From NCBI RefSeq assembly GCF_000429845.1, contig NZ_AUCQ01000001.1, forward strand, positions 284,647 through 348,646: 64,000 nucleotides of DNA. The letters are read 5' to 3'. This document shows positions 1 through 8,843 of the stretch, piece after piece. Within the stretch, counting starts at the first letter, position 1. Every line of letters begins with the position of its first letter. Under the pieces are notes generated by a model that saw only the letters and a list, made by a program, of their open reading frames with translations, had not been told where the DNA came from and did not search any database. Source of the DNA: Comamonas composti DSM 21721 (GTDB taxonomy: Bacteria > Pseudomonadota > Gammaproteobacteria > Burkholderiales > Burkholderiaceae_C). The position numbers and the translations under genes were made by a program.

Positions 1-288
1 CAGCGCGGCTCCCAGGTCTGTCTCACACGCGAGGAAGGCCTGGGCGTGGAGGGCAGGAACAGCGGCGCCTACGCCATCATCCAGGCGCTGATCGCGCGCG
101 GCGTGATCGGTGACTTCCGCAAGGGCGATGGCGGCACGGGCCGCCACAAGGACATTCTGCGTTTCGGCTTCACCCCGCTGTATGTGGGCTTCGAGGACGT
201 GTGGAACGCCGTCGAGCATTTGCGCCAGGTGCTGGAGTCGGGCGAGTGGCAAGGCCCGCAGTTCAACCAGGTGAATCCCGTGACCTGA
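1..288 (+). CDS. kynU: Kynureninase, C-terminal part (5' end outside window)
   Basis: The frame is open from base 1 and ends in TGA at 286-288, giving the last 95 residues of the protein. The motif [11 protein letters not shown] followed by [11 protein letters not shown] is the typical C-terminal end of kynureninase, a PLP enzyme of the kynurenine pathway that cleaves kynurenine to anthranilate and alanine. The same pathway is represented again by tryptophan 2,3-dioxygenase at 4907. The PLP lysine lies upstream of the window and cannot be checked. A short insert (about [10 protein letters not shown]) sits before DILRF and looks slightly longer than I expect for the family. Identification is by recalled motifs, not by a search. 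Confidence 0.9.
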   Translation, partial: QRGSQVCLTREEGLGVEGRNSGAYAIIQALIARGVIGDFRKGDGGTGRHKDILRFGFTPLYVGFEDVWNAVEHLRQVLESGEWQGPQFNQVNPVT

Positions 289-296
289 AGCGCAAG

Positions 297-1220
297 TCAG
301 TAGGCGCTGTCGGCCAGCGAAGCCCACAGATGCGCGGCCACCAGCGCGCGCCAGGGCTTGAACTGCGCCAGCCAGGCGCTGGCGGCGCGCGCATCGGGCT
401 TGTCCTCGCCGGTCAGGCGCGCGATGGCGCGGCGCACGGCCACGTCGCCATGCAGGCTGCCGTCGGGCCAGCCATAGCCGCGCAGCAAGGTGTAATTCAC
501 CGTCCATGGGCCTATGCCCTTGATGGCCAGCAACTGCTGCGTGACCTGACCCACATCGCCCTCGTTCCAGGCACCGCTTGCACTGCGTGCGGCCCAGTCG
601 TCCAGCGGCAGCAGGCCCTGCTCCACGGCCCGGGACACGGCCAGCAGGGTCTGGGCCTTGGCCTGGGAAAAGCCTGCACTGCGCAGCGCCTGCAGCTCCA
701 GCCGGGCCACCCTGGCTGCATCCGGGTAGGCGTGCAGGAGCGGCAAGCCCCCGCCCGCATCCAGCGGCTGTCCGGCAAGCGCAATCAGCTTGCGCCGCAG
801 GGCGACGGCCACGGCCACCGTGATCTGCTGGCCGGTGATGGCCCAGGTCAGGGCCTCGAAGGGCGTGGGCGATCCCGGCACATGCAGGCCCGCCTGGCGC
901 CTGAGCAGCGGCCCCAGCTCGGGATGGGCGCCATGGGCCTGCTCCAGCCCCGCAGCCGGATAGGCCAGCCCCAGCATGCGGCCCAGCATGGCCTGCAAGG
1001 CCTGCTCGTCCTGCAGCTCAGGCTCGCCCTGCGGCCCATGCAGACAGGCTCGCACCGATGCGCTCTGCCATTGCAGCTGCAGCAGGGCCGGCCTGGATTT
1101 CCAGGTGATGGCCTTGTACAGCTGGCGCCCACCGGCATCGACACGCTCGGCCAGTTGCTGCGCATCGCGATCGTGAAAGTGCACGAACTCCTCGAATCGA
1201 TAATGCCCGGGCAGGGCCAT
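297..1220 (-). CDS. alkA: DNA-3-methyladenine glycosylase II (AlkA)
   Basis: A 307-residue HhH-GPD DNA glycosylase that removes alkylated bases. The helix-hairpin-helix GIGPWTVNYTLLRGYG is followed by GSLHGDVAVRRA, whose Asp (about residue 259) matches the catalytic Asp of AlkA; the central ALTWAITGQQITVAVA helix is also typical. I place the start at 1220, not at the longest frame start 1283: TGAGG lies 5 bases upstream of this ATG, and the extra upstream residues are encoded by a palindromic repeat (1257-1341). It ends 9 bases from the convergent kynU stop and lies directly downstream of the Ada-like gene on the same strand, so the two form an alkylation-repair unit separated by the repeat. 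Confidence 0.9.
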   Translation of the reverse strand: MALPGHYRFEEFVHFHDRDAQQLAERVDAGGRQLYKAITWKSRPALLQLQWQSASVRACLHGPQGEPELQDEQALQAMLGRMLGLAYPAAGLEQAHGAHPELGPLLRRQAGLHVPGSPTPFEALTWAITGQQITVAVAVALRRKLIALAGQPLDAGGGLPLLHAYPDAARVARLELQALRSAGFSQAKAQTLLAVSRAVEQGLLPLDDWAARSASGAWNEGDVGQVTQQLLAIKGIGPWTVNYTLLRGYGWPDGSLHGDVAVRRAIARLTGEDKPDARAASAWLAQFKPWRALVAAHLWASLADSAY

Positions 1221-1256
1221 GGAAACCTCAAGAGGCATGCTGTGTTCCAACAATTG

Positions 1257-1341
1257 AATAGCTGCCAGCGCTTGCTGCATCACGACTTCAGATATATATC
1301 AAGCTGGAATCCTTATGTAGCAAGCGCTAACAGCTTCTATT
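1257..1341. repeat. Palindromic intergenic repeat, family A (copy 1)
   Basis: Imperfect inverted repeat. The left arm AATAGCTGCCAGCGCTTGCT pairs with the right arm AGCAAGCGCTAACAGCTTCT plus ATT, with about 40 bases of less conserved sequence between. The same core occurs at 16196-16288 and 37208-37297. It sits between ada and alkA. Confidence 0.8.
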
Positions 1342-2239
1342 AAGAGAGCGTTTCAGCGGGCGTTCCGGCGGGCGCCTCCTTCAATGCTTCGCCGGCCTGT
1401 CGCGCCTCGCGCAGCAGCAGGGCGCGCTTGCGCTCCACCCCCCAGCGATAGCCCGAAATACTGCCATCGTTGCGCAGCACGCGGTGGCAGGGCACGGCCA
1501 CGGCGATGGGGTTGGCGGCCACGGCACTGGCCACGGCGCGCGTGGCGCTGGGCATGCCCAGGCGGCGCGCGAGCTCGGAGTAGCTCAGCGTCTGCCCTGC
1601 AGGAATCGCGCGCAGCGCCTGCCAGACGCGCTGCTGAAAGGCCGTGCCCTGCACGTCCAGCGGTAAGGACAGGCCCAGGCGCGGCTGCTCGATCAGGGCC
1701 ACGACCTGGGCGACCGTGGCCTCGAAGCCCGCATCGCCGCCCAGCAGTTCAGCCCGGGGAAAGCGCCGCTGCAAATCCTCGATCAAGACCTGGGCATCGT
1801 CGCCCAGCAGCACGCAGCACACGCCGCGCGCCGTGCTGGCCACAAGAATGCTGCCCAGCGAGCATTCGGCCAGCGCAAAGCGGATGCTTTGGCGCGCGCC
1901 GCCGTTTCGATAATCGCTGGGCGCCATGCCCAGCATGGCCTGGGCATTCTTGTAGAAACTGCTGGCGGCCGCATAGCCGCTGGCATAGGCAGCATCGGTG
2001 ACCGAGCTGCTGTGCCCCGGCTGCAGCGCCTGGCGCAAGGCCAGCCCCTGATGGGCCATGGCATAGGCCTTGGGCGTCAGCCCCGTGGCCTGCTTGAACA
2101 TTCGGTGCAACTGCCAGGGGCTGAGCGCCAGGCGCCGGGCCAGGCTGGCGAGCGTGGGCGCAGGCTCTTCGCTTTCAAGCCAGCGGCAGCATTGGGCCAC
2201 GGCGGCTGCGGCAGTGGCGGGAGTGGAGACAGCGGTCAC
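1340..2239 (-). CDS. Ada-like AraC/O6-methylguanine-DNA methyltransferase lacking the N-terminal Ada domain
   Basis: A 299-residue protein with an AraC-type helix-turn-helix region (about residues 15-110, LARRLALSPWQLHRMFKQATG) and a C-terminal suicide methyltransferase domain (about 120-285) with the acceptor-cysteine motif AVPCHRVLRNDGSISGYRWG; the Cys is near residue 251. Full-length Ada (about 350 residues in E. coli) begins with a zinc-binding domain whose Cys38 takes methyl groups from phosphotriesters and turns Ada into an activator. That domain is absent here. It is followed on the same strand by alkA, a classic Ada target, so a role in alkylation repair is secure, while the mode of regulation is open. 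Confidence 0.88.
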   Translation of the reverse strand: MTAVSTPATAAAAVAQCCRWLESEEPAPTLASLARRLALSPWQLHRMFKQATGLTPKAYAMAHQGLALRQALQPGHSSSVTDAAYASGYAAASSFYKNAQAMLGMAPSDYRNGGARQSIRFALAECSLGSILVASTARGVCCVLLGDDAQVLIEDLQRRFPRAELLGGDAGFEATVAQVVALIEQPRLGLSLPLDVQGTAFQQRVWQALRAIPAGQTLSYSELARRLGMPSATRAVASAVAANPIAVAVPCHRVLRNDGSISGYRWGVERKRALLLREARQAGEALKEAPAGTPAETLS

Positions 2240-2333
2240 GGCAAAGTCTTTCCTGTTGATGGGAAGCAGCCTGAAAGCAGGCCGCCCCTTTCCTCAGAAC
2301 GTGTTCACGCTCTGAGGCCAGACTGTACGCAGC

Positions 2334-3611
2334 TCAGACCTGCAGTGCATCCACCTTTTTGCACATCCCATGGCTGGCAGCGGCCTCCGGCACGGACTCG
2401 CTGACCAGGTTCAGGCTGCGCCGCACCAGCCAGCCCGAAATGCGCTGGCGCATGCTGGCCGCGGGCAGGACCAGACTCTCAAGACCGCAGGCCGCATGGG
2501 TCAGCATGCGATAGCCGTCCTCCGTGATCAGCACGGTATCGCTGTGGCGATAGCCGCCGCTGCCCGGCGCTTGGATGCCTGGCTCTATGGAGATCACCAT
2601 GCCCTGGACCAGCACATGGCCGCTGCCCTGGGCAAGCCATGGCGGCTCATGATGACCCAGTCCGAAGCCATGGCCGCAGCGGTGCAGCCGGGTGCGATGG
2701 TCGGCATGGCCGCCTGCACCGAAAAAGCGGTTCACGGCGGCATCGATTTCGCCGCAGGCCACACCGGGGCGCAGCATGGAGTAGGCAATCTTCCTGGCCT
2801 CGCCCATGAGCCCGAACAGCTCGCGCTCGTGTGCATCGGGCCGGCTGGTGAAGAAGGTGCGCGCGCACTCGGCCGCATAGCCATTGACCCTGGTGAGCAC
2901 CAGGGCCACATGAGGGCCTTGCCCCAGCCTGGCCCCCAGCGGAGGGGCGCCGCATGGCTGAGCGCTGAGCGGTGCCGGCCAGGCCGCGGCCTGCACCTTG
3001 GTGGACAAGGGATCCCAATCAGGCAGCTCGCGCATGATTTTCTGCTGCAGGGACTGCATGGGAATCAAGGTCTCGGCTGCGCTGCAGCCCTGCCAGGCCC
3101 GGCGCAGCACTTCGCCCACGCCCCAGTCGGCATAGCGTGCGGCGCGCTCGATCTGGGCGACTTCCCAGTCGGACTTGAGCATGCGGATGTTCTCCAGCAA
3201 GTCCAGCGACTGGCCTCCGGCCGCCAGCAAGGACTGGGCCTGGGCCCAGGGCACACCGCTTTCGAAACCGAAGCGCAGGCCCAGCCTGATCTGCCCGAAC
3301 AGTCCATCGCCCCAGCCTTGACCCAGAGGTGCGGGATATTCGCGGTATGTCAGGGTCTGCTCGACCCCCCAGGCCTGGCTGACGCTCTCCAGCTCGGGCT
3401 CGGGGACCAGCATGCGCCTTTGCCCCTGGGCGCTGATGACCAGAAAAAAAGCGTGCCCCTGGGGCTCGAAGGCCACGCCAGTCAGATAAAAAATATTCTC
3501 CGGGCTGCTCACCACATAGTGGTCCAGCCCATGCCGGTTCACTGCCCGGACCAGTTGCTCATGCCGCCTTCGAAAATCGGCCACCAGGGCCTCTGCAAAG
3601 CCATGTCGCAT
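2334..3611 (-). CDS. M24 peptidase / creatinase-like hydrolase with altered metal site
   Basis: A 425-residue pita-bread fold protein. The N-terminal creatinase domain carries GLDHYVVSSPENIFYLTG, and the C-terminal catalytic domain has CGHGFGLGHHEPP and VISIEPGI. Compared with methionine aminopeptidase and Xaa-Pro peptidases, the His (CGHGFG) and one Glu (SIEPG) are kept, but the first Asp is not seen, the second reads AECART, and the last Glu is replaced in YRHSDTVLI. This pattern suggests a hydrolase of the creatinase or ectoine-hydrolase type, not a metal aminopeptidase. The substrate is unknown. It is divergent from an AraC regulator at 3821, which may control it. Start ATG at 3611. Confidence 0.75.
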   Translation of the reverse strand: MRHGFAEALVADFRRRHEQLVRAVNRHGLDHYVVSSPENIFYLTGVAFEPQGHAFFLVISAQGQRRMLVPEPELESVSQAWGVEQTLTYREYPAPLGQGWGDGLFGQIRLGLRFGFESGVPWAQAQSLLAAGGQSLDLLENIRMLKSDWEVAQIERAARYADWGVGEVLRRAWQGCSAAETLIPMQSLQQKIMRELPDWDPLSTKVQAAAWPAPLSAQPCGAPPLGARLGQGPHVALVLTRVNGYAAECARTFFTSRPDAHERELFGLMGEARKIAYSMLRPGVACGEIDAAVNRFFGAGGHADHRTRLHRCGHGFGLGHHEPPWLAQGSGHVLVQGMVISIEPGIQAPGSGGYRHSDTVLITEDGYRMLTHAACGLESLVLPAASMRQRISGWLVRRSLNLVSESVPEAAASHGMCKKVDALQV

Positions 3612-3759
3612 TCATTTCTCCGCGCCCAGCGCCCTGCTGCAGCCGAAACCAGGGCCCGTGCGGGCACGCAGCAAGTCAAGGGTCTTGTCATGGCAGCCTC
3701 AAACACCACGGCCGCAGCTATACACCACCTAAAACCCTTACACCAAAGTAATTGTTAAT

Positions 3760-3787
3760 AAATGAACAGAATGCACAGAATTCATTT
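3760..3787. promoter_or_regulatory. Inverted repeat between divergent M24 and AraC genes
   Basis: AAATGAA (3760-3766) and TTCATTT (3781-3787) form a 7-base inverted repeat with a 14-base spacer in an A/T-rich patch of the 209-base divergent intergenic region. It could be an operator for the AraC protein. Inference only. Confidence 0.35.
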
Positions 3788-3820
3788 ATGGACAACCGTG
3801 ATTCATAAAAGGACATAACC

Positions 3821-4855
3821 ATGCCCTCGCTGTTTGATTCCGTGGATCCGCGCTATCTCCTGTCTCTGGTCACCCATCTGGAGCAAGGCGGCCACAACTG
3901 CAGCCAGGCCCTGAGCAAGGCCGGAATCACACGCGCCATGCTCAGGCAACAACGCATTCCGATCGCAAGCAACCTCAGGGCCACCCAGGAGCTGGCCCTG
4001 AGCACGGGCCGCAGCGACCTGGGCTTTGTTCGAGGTCTGGTCACCAAGGTGGGCACCAGCGATGTGGCCACCCAGTTGCTGCTCAGCGCCGGCACGCTGC
4101 GCCAGGCACTGGAGACGCTGAGCCCTTATGTCGCCCTGATCTCCCCCATCATTCAGATGCAGCTGCGCCAGGAAACGGAAAAATCCGGCAACGCCTGGCT
4201 GGACTTGACCCTGGCCCGCCCCCTGCCCTACGAAAGCAGCATCATGGCACTGGAGACAGCGGCCCTGAGCTGCCACCGTCAACTGCTGTTCACGCTGCAA
4301 GTGCAAGAGCTGCATTGCGAAATGGAGTTTTCCTGGTCTGCTCCCGCCCATGCAGACAAGTACCGTCGGCTGCGTGGCGTGCACGCACGCTTTGGCCTGG
4401 GCGGTCAGCCCAGGGCCAGCCTGAGCTTCCCCGCTGCAGTGCTGGACCGCCCCTTGCCTCTGGCCGACGCCAAGACCTTGTACCAGGCCCTGAGCCTGGC
4501 CAAATCCAGCCTGCAGAAGCTCAAGAAAGAACAAAGTGTTACAGATTGGGTGGAATACGCGCTCACCCATGTGGAAGATCAAAAGCTGACTCAGGAATGC
4601 GTGGCACGCTTGCTGCTCATTTCCAGCAAGACCTTGGCGCGCCACCTGGCTCGCGAGCAGACCAGCTTTGGCGATCTTTCGCAAAAAGTGCGTCAAAGGC
4701 GGGCCGAAGCCCTGCTGCGCGAGTCCGGGCTCTCCGTGGGCGAGATCTCCCACAAGCTGGGCTTTGCGACGCTGGCCAACTTCAGCCGCAGCTTCAAGGC
4801 CAAGGCGGGTATGACTCCTTCGGAGTTCAGGGCCTCAAGCCTGCGCGGAACATGA
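3821..4855 (+). CDS. AraC-family transcriptional regulator
   Basis: A 344-residue regulator with the long N-terminal ligand-sensing region of the OruR/ArgR-like group of AraC proteins (about residues 20-200) and a C-terminal double helix-turn-helix (about 250-335), including LLISSKTLARHLAREQTSFG and the closing signature ISHKLGFATLANFSRSFKAKAGMTPSEFR. It lies divergent to the M24 hydrolase and 51 bases upstream of kynA on the same strand. The neighbours suggest control of amino-acid or opine-type substrates, but the effector cannot be read from sequence. Start ATG at 3821 is preceded by AAAAGGACATAACC, a good ribosome site. Confidence 0.88.
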   Translation: MPSLFDSVDPRYLLSLVTHLEQGGHNCSQALSKAGITRAMLRQQRIPIASNLRATQELALSTGRSDLGFVRGLVTKVGTSDVATQLLLSAGTLRQALETLSPYVALISPIIQMQLRQETEKSGNAWLDLTLARPLPYESSIMALETAALSCHRQLLFTLQVQELHCEMEFSWSAPAHADKYRRLRGVHARFGLGGQPRASLSFPAAVLDRPLPLADAKTLYQALSLAKSSLQKLKKEQSVTDWVEYALTHVEDQKLTQECVARLLLISSKTLARHLAREQTSFGDLSQKVRQRRAEALLRESGLSVGEISHKLGFATLANFSRSFKAKAGMTPSEFRASSLRGT

Positions 4856-4906
4856 CGGCCCGCATGGTTTGGTTTAGGCTGCACCTCTTTCTCAAAGTCA
4901 AGAAAC

Positions 4907-5782
4907 ATGAGCAACCCATCCTCGGCCTGCCCCATGCATGGCGGCGCATCCATCGTTCGACAAGAAGGCGCACAACTGGACTTCAGCCAGGCCATGAGCT
5001 ATGGCGACTATCTGCATCTGGACCCCATACTCAGTGCCCAGCACCCGCTGTCGCCAGCCCACGACGAGATGCTGTTCATCATCCAGCACCAGACCAGCGA
5101 GCTGTGGATGAAGCTCATGCTGCACGAATTGCGCGCGGCCACGGCGGCTTTGGCCGACGCCTCGGGCAGCACACGCGCCGATGCCTTCAAGATGCTGGCC
5201 CGCGTCTCGCGCATCATGGAGCAGCTGGTCAACGCCTGGAGCGTTCTGTCCACCATGACTCCGCCCGAATATTCGGCCATGCGCCCTTACCTGGCCAACT
5301 CCAGCGGCTTTCAAAGCTACCAGTACCGCTGCATAGAGTTTGCGCTGGGCAACAAGAACCCGGCCATGCTCACGCCGCATGCGCACCGCGCCGACCTGCT
5401 GGCCCAGGTGCGCGCAGCCTATGAAGCTCCCTCTCTTTACGATGTGTCGCTGCAGCTGCTCGCGCGCGAAGGCATTGCCGTGCCCGCCGACCGGCTCGAA
5501 CGCGACTGGACCCAGCCCTATGAAGCCAGCGAAGGCGTGAAGCAGGCCTGGATCGCCGTCTACCGCGATCCCCAGCGTTACTGGGACCTCTACCAGCTCG
5601 GTGAAAAGCTGGCCGACATCGAGGACGCATTCCGCCTCTGGCGCTTTCGCCATCTGACCACGGTGGAGCGCGTGATCGGCTTCAAGCGCGGCACGGGCGG
5701 CACGGGCGGCGTGAGCTATCTGCGCAAGATGCTGGATATAGTGCTGTTCCCCGAAATCTGGGCACTGCGCACGGATTTATAG
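4907..5782 (+). CDS. kynA: Tryptophan 2,3-dioxygenase
   Basis: A 291-residue heme dioxygenase that opens the indole ring of tryptophan to N-formylkynurenine, the first step of the kynurenine pathway. The family signatures [19 protein letters not shown] (N-terminal, substrate pocket) and [20 protein letters not shown] are present; the His of FRHLTTVER is the heme ligand in the family. Length is normal. It ends 78 bases before an MFS transporter on the same strand. Together with kynU at base 1 it shows that tryptophan breakdown through anthranilate is encoded here, although the two genes are separated by repair genes and an AraC/M24 pair. Confidence 0.96.
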   Translation: MSNPSSACPMHGGASIVRQEGAQLDFSQAMSYGDYLHLDPILSAQHPLSPAHDEMLFIIQHQTSELWMKLMLHELRAATAALADASGSTRADAFKMLARVSRIMEQLVNAWSVLSTMTPPEYSAMRPYLANSSGFQSYQYRCIEFALGNKNPAMLTPHAHRADLLAQVRAAYEAPSLYDVSLQLLAREGIAVPADRLERDWTQPYEASEGVKQAWIAVYRDPQRYWDLYQLGEKLADIEDAFRLWRFRHLTTVERVIGFKRGTGGTGGVSYLRKMLDIVLFPEIWALRTDL

Positions 5783-5860
5783 ACGCCCCGAGCGAGGCCG
5801 CGCCCCCGCGACAGCAGAACTTGCGCTCTGCAGCTATGCTCTGGCGCCAGGAGACGCGCC

Positions 5861-7111
5861 TTGCCATCAACCAAAAACAACCCGCCCCCCGGCCTGCTCT
5901 GGGTCATGCTGCTGAGCCTGCTTTCCGCCTTTGCGCTGAGCCAGGCGTTTCGCAGCATCGCCTCGGTCATGGCCACGGGGCTGGAGCAGGACTTCAGCCT
6001 CAATGCCCAGTCGCTGGGCGCCTTTGCCGGTCTTTTCGGCCTGTCGTTCGGAGTGGCACAGCTGCTCATGGGCATAGGCATGGACCTGTACGGGCTGCGT
6101 CGCACCGTGCTCTATGCCTTTCCGCTGGCGATTGGCGGCGCCATTCTCTCGGCTGCCGCACCCAGCTATGGCTGGCTCATGCTCGGGCAACTGCTCATAG
6201 GCGTGGGCTGCTCGCCCGCCTTTCTGGCCTGCACGGTCTTCATCTCCCGCCACTTTCCCCTGGACCGCTTTGCCTTCATCTCGGGCATAGGCATGGGCGT
6301 GGGGGGCTTAGGCCTGCTATTCACAGGCACGCCCATGGCCTGGATGGTGCAGCACTGGGGCTGGCGCAGCGGCTTTGCACTCATGGCCGTCATGGCCTTG
6401 CTGTCCTGGCTGCTCATCCTGTGGCGTGTGCACGAACCCGCCAGCGAGCAGGCGCAGCAGCCGGCCCGGCGAGAAAGCTGGAGCCAGGCCATAGGCCGCA
6501 TGCTGGAGCTGTTCACGCTGCCGCACACATTCGGCATCATCATCCTGGCCATGGCCTGCTATGCCTCCTTCCTGGCCCTGCGCGGGCTGTGGCTGGGGCC
6601 GCTGCTCATACACCGTCACGGCTTTTCCCTGGTCGAAAGCGGCAACGTGGCCCTGGTCATGTCGCTGATCTCATTGTTCAGCCCTGCACTGTTCGGGCGC
6701 ATGGACCCCGGCCCCGCCAGGCGGCGACGCTGGATCATGAATTACTCGCTGCTTGTAGGCGGTCTGTTTCTGGCCACGGCCTTCCTGAGCCATGCCTGGG
6801 CCACGGTGGTCCTGCTGCTGGCGATTGGCCTGTTCTCAGGCTATGGCGTGCTGCAATATGCCGACGTGCGCTCCTCCTATTCGCCGGAGCTCACGGGCCG
6901 TGCGCTGTCGCTCTTCACCATGGCCATGTTCCTGGGCGTGGCCATGGTCCAATGGTTTACAGGCTGGGTTGCGGCCTGGGCCCAGACTTGGGGAATCGAT
7001 CCCTACAGAGCCGTTCTGGTGGCCATTGCAGCCACGCTGTTCGCCGCCTCCATGGCATTCAGGCTGCTGCCAGCCTCTCCCTTGCTACACCAGGCCAGCA
7101 ACAACTCATAG
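5861..7111 (+). CDS. MFS transporter
   Basis: A 416-residue membrane protein with about 12 hydrophobic segments and an MFS-type loop after helix 2-3 (GIGMDLYGLRRTVLYAFPLA). The start is a TTG at 5861, supported by AGGAG seven bases upstream; no ATG fits. A cytoplasmic central loop (HEPASEQAQQPARRESWSQ) divides the two six-helix halves, as usual. The substrate is unknown; its place after kynA allows a role in export or uptake of an aromatic compound, but this is only context. Its 3' end overlaps the convergent FAD monooxygenase gene by six bases. Confidence 0.85.
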   Translation: MPSTKNNPPPGLLWVMLLSLLSAFALSQAFRSIASVMATGLEQDFSLNAQSLGAFAGLFGLSFGVAQLLMGIGMDLYGLRRTVLYAFPLAIGGAILSAAAPSYGWLMLGQLLIGVGCSPAFLACTVFISRHFPLDRFAFISGIGMGVGGLGLLFTGTPMAWMVQHWGWRSGFALMAVMALLSWLLILWRVHEPASEQAQQPARRESWSQAIGRMLELFTLPHTFGIIILAMACYASFLALRGLWLGPLLIHRHGFSLVESGNVALVMSLISLFSPALFGRMDPGPARRRRWIMNYSLLVGGLFLATAFLSHAWATVVLLLAIGLFSGYGVLQYADVRSSYSPELTGRALSLFTMAMFLGVAMVQWFTGWVAAWAQTWGIDPYRAVLVAIAATLFAASMAFRLLPASPLLHQASNNS

Positions 7112-8314
7112 CGAGCTCGCGCTGGACCCATCTCCACGGTACAGCCAGGGCAGATCCAGCAGCTTTTCCCCCAGCATGCGCATGGACAGATCACGCCCCC
7201 AGCGCATCACCCCCGTGGCATGAAAGATGCGCCCATTACGCAGAGAGCGCGCCTGTACACGTGCGTTGCGCTGCCAACGGTTGAGTGCATACCGACGCAG
7301 CCTGAGGCTGACCTCAAGGTCGTCCATGGCCAGCGCACGCTGCAACTCGGCCGCATCCTCTATCGCCATCCCCGCGCCCTGGGCCAGGTAGGGCAGCATG
7401 GGATGGGCTGCATCGCCCAGCAAAGCCACCACGCCATGCGCCATCTGGGACGATGAGCTCACGGGCATGCGCGCGCTGAGTGGCCATAGCCGCCATTCGC
7501 CCCCGGCTTCGGGCACATGCCCGATCAGGTCCAGCAGCTCGCTGCAACTGCCGGCCAGCGCCCGCTGCAAGTCGTCGAGATTGGCCTCGTGATCCCAGGT
7601 GGCCATATCACCCGGGATGGCCCCTTCGATGATGACCACGAGGTTTTGCATTTCTCCACGCCGCACCGGATATTGCACGCCATGCAGGCGTGGCCCCAAC
7701 CAGGCCGTGACATCGTGGGCACGCAGGCGCTTGGGCAGTTGTGCCTGATGCACCAAGGCTCGGTAAGCCAGATGGCCGCTGAAGCGCGGCGGGCCATCGC
7801 CCAGCAGTTGCTGACGCAACTGGCTGCGCACGCCATCGGCCGCGATCAGCGCATCTCCTTCTATGAGCTTGCCCGCCCGCGTACGCACGGTGACCACGCC
7901 ATCCGCTTCGGAAAAGCTGTCCAGGCCTTGATTGAGGTTCAGATGCACACTGGGATAAGTCAGCAAGGCATCAAGCAGTAGTTGATGCAGGTCTGCGCGA
8001 TGGATTGTTGCATAGGCCGCCCCGTAGCGGTTCACCGCCTCGCTGCCCAGCGCCATCGCACCGAGCTCGCCTCCCGTCATAGCGCTTCGCACCCGCAAAT
8101 ACCCCGGCAAGGCCACAACCTGCTGCAAAGGCTTTTGCAAGCCCCAGGCCTGCAGACGCCGCACCACATTCGGTCCCATTTGTATGCCTGCGCCGACTTC
8201 GCTGAACTGCGATGCCTGCTCAAAAAGCCGCACATCCCAGCCTACACGCGAGGCTCCGATGGCTGCGGCCAGGCCGCCAATACCACCACCGGCTATTAAC
8301 ACCTGCTTGTTCAT
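7106..8314 (-). CDS. FAD-dependent aromatic monooxygenase (salicylate hydroxylase-like)
   Basis: A 402-residue group A flavoprotein monooxygenase. The N-terminal GGGIGGLAAAIGASRVGWDV is the dinucleotide fold for FAD, ALIAADGVRSQLRQ is the DG motif, and LGDAAHPMLPYLAQGAGMAI is the GD motif that binds the ribityl chain. The closest relatives I recall are salicylate 1-monooxygenase and 3-hydroxybenzoate 6-hydroxylase types. I start at the ATG at 8314 because the fold begins directly there; the longer open frame to 8587 runs through the terminator of the next gene. The substrate is unknown; proximity to kynA fits an aromatic acid. Confidence 0.82.
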   Translation of the reverse strand: MNKQVLIAGGGIGGLAAAIGASRVGWDVRLFEQASQFSEVGAGIQMGPNVVRRLQAWGLQKPLQQVVALPGYLRVRSAMTGGELGAMALGSEAVNRYGAAYATIHRADLHQLLLDALLTYPSVHLNLNQGLDSFSEADGVVTVRTRAGKLIEGDALIAADGVRSQLRQQLLGDGPPRFSGHLAYRALVHQAQLPKRLRAHDVTAWLGPRLHGVQYPVRRGEMQNLVVIIEGAIPGDMATWDHEANLDDLQRALAGSCSELLDLIGHVPEAGGEWRLWPLSARMPVSSSSQMAHGVVALLGDAAHPMLPYLAQGAGMAIEDAAELQRALAMDDLEVSLRLRRYALNRWQRNARVQARSLRNGRIFHATGVMRWGRDLSMRMLGEKLLDLPWLYRGDGSSASSL

Positions 8315-8380
8315 GCGTGCATTGTGCCGGCGGTTACAGGTTTTTTCGCCAAGCCAGCCCAAAATCAATTTCAAAAACAA

Positions 8381-8407
8381 AAAAGCCCGTTGAGCAACGG
8401 GCTTTTT
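8381..8407 (-). terminator. Rho-independent terminator after the H-NS-like gene
   Basis: The stem AAAAGCCCGTTG / CAACGGGCTTTT with a 2-base loop is flanked by A-runs on one side and T-runs on the other, so it can act in both directions. It lies just downstream of the minus-strand gene ending at 8436. Confidence 0.85.
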
Positions 8408-8435
8408 GATCTGCGCCAATAGGCGGAAACAAACC

Positions 8436-8723
8436 TTAGATGGCGAATTTTTCGCGGTCCTCGTTCTGGATCCACTTTGGCGGTTTGCCACGACCGGTCC
8501 AGGTTTGACCAGTTGCAGGATCGCGGTATTTAGGGGCGACCTTGGTTCCGGCGCTGCTGGCGCGTGAACGAGTCGGAGGAAAAACATCTTCAGCGGTCAA
8601 GCCATGTTCAGCGATCAAACCGCGAACCTTGGCCACTGCATCAGTCAGCTCGCGCTTGCGGGCATCCTGAATCTGCTGTTCCAGCTCTTCCCGCTGCTTC
8701 AATAGTTCCTTGTAAGTGCTCAT
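8436..8723 (-). CDS. H-NS family nucleoid-associated protein
   Basis: A 95-residue DNA-binding protein. The N-terminal half (MSTYKELLKQREELEQQIQ) is a coiled-coil oligomerisation region and the C-terminal half has the H-NS DNA-binding loop, here YRDPATGQTWTGRGKPPKWI. This short form, which binds A/T-rich DNA and silences acquired genes, is common in Burkholderiales. I choose ATG 8723 because MSTYKELL is the usual family start; a TTG five codons upstream is possible. The gene is monocistronic, with its own promoter (8759-8787) and a strong terminator. Confidence 0.92.
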   Translation of the reverse strand: MSTYKELLKQREELEQQIQDARKRELTDAVAKVRGLIAEHGLTAEDVFPPTRSRASSAGTKVAPKYRDPATGQTWTGRGKPPKWIQNEDREKFAI

Positions 8724-8758
8724 GGTACGTGCTTGCAAAAGTTGATGGGGGAGATTCT

Positions 8759-8787
8759 ATTATAAAAATCAAAATTACAATTGACAG
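8759..8787 (-). promoter_or_regulatory. Putative sigma-70 promoter of the H-NS-like gene
   Basis: On the minus strand CTGTCA (8782-8787) and a perfect TATAAT (8759-8764) are spaced by 17 bases, within a very A/T-rich patch. Transcription would begin near 8752, about 30 bases before the ATG. Confidence 0.65.
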
Positions 8788-8843
8788 AGTTATTTTGTAC
8801 GCAATATCCACAATATAGACATTGCCTATTGATAACTCCTACT

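Noticed and set aside
8781-8810. A plus-strand promoter beginning TTGACA upstream of the H-NS-like gene
   Set aside because: The -35 is perfect but no good -10 follows at the right distance and no plus-strand gene lies downstream.
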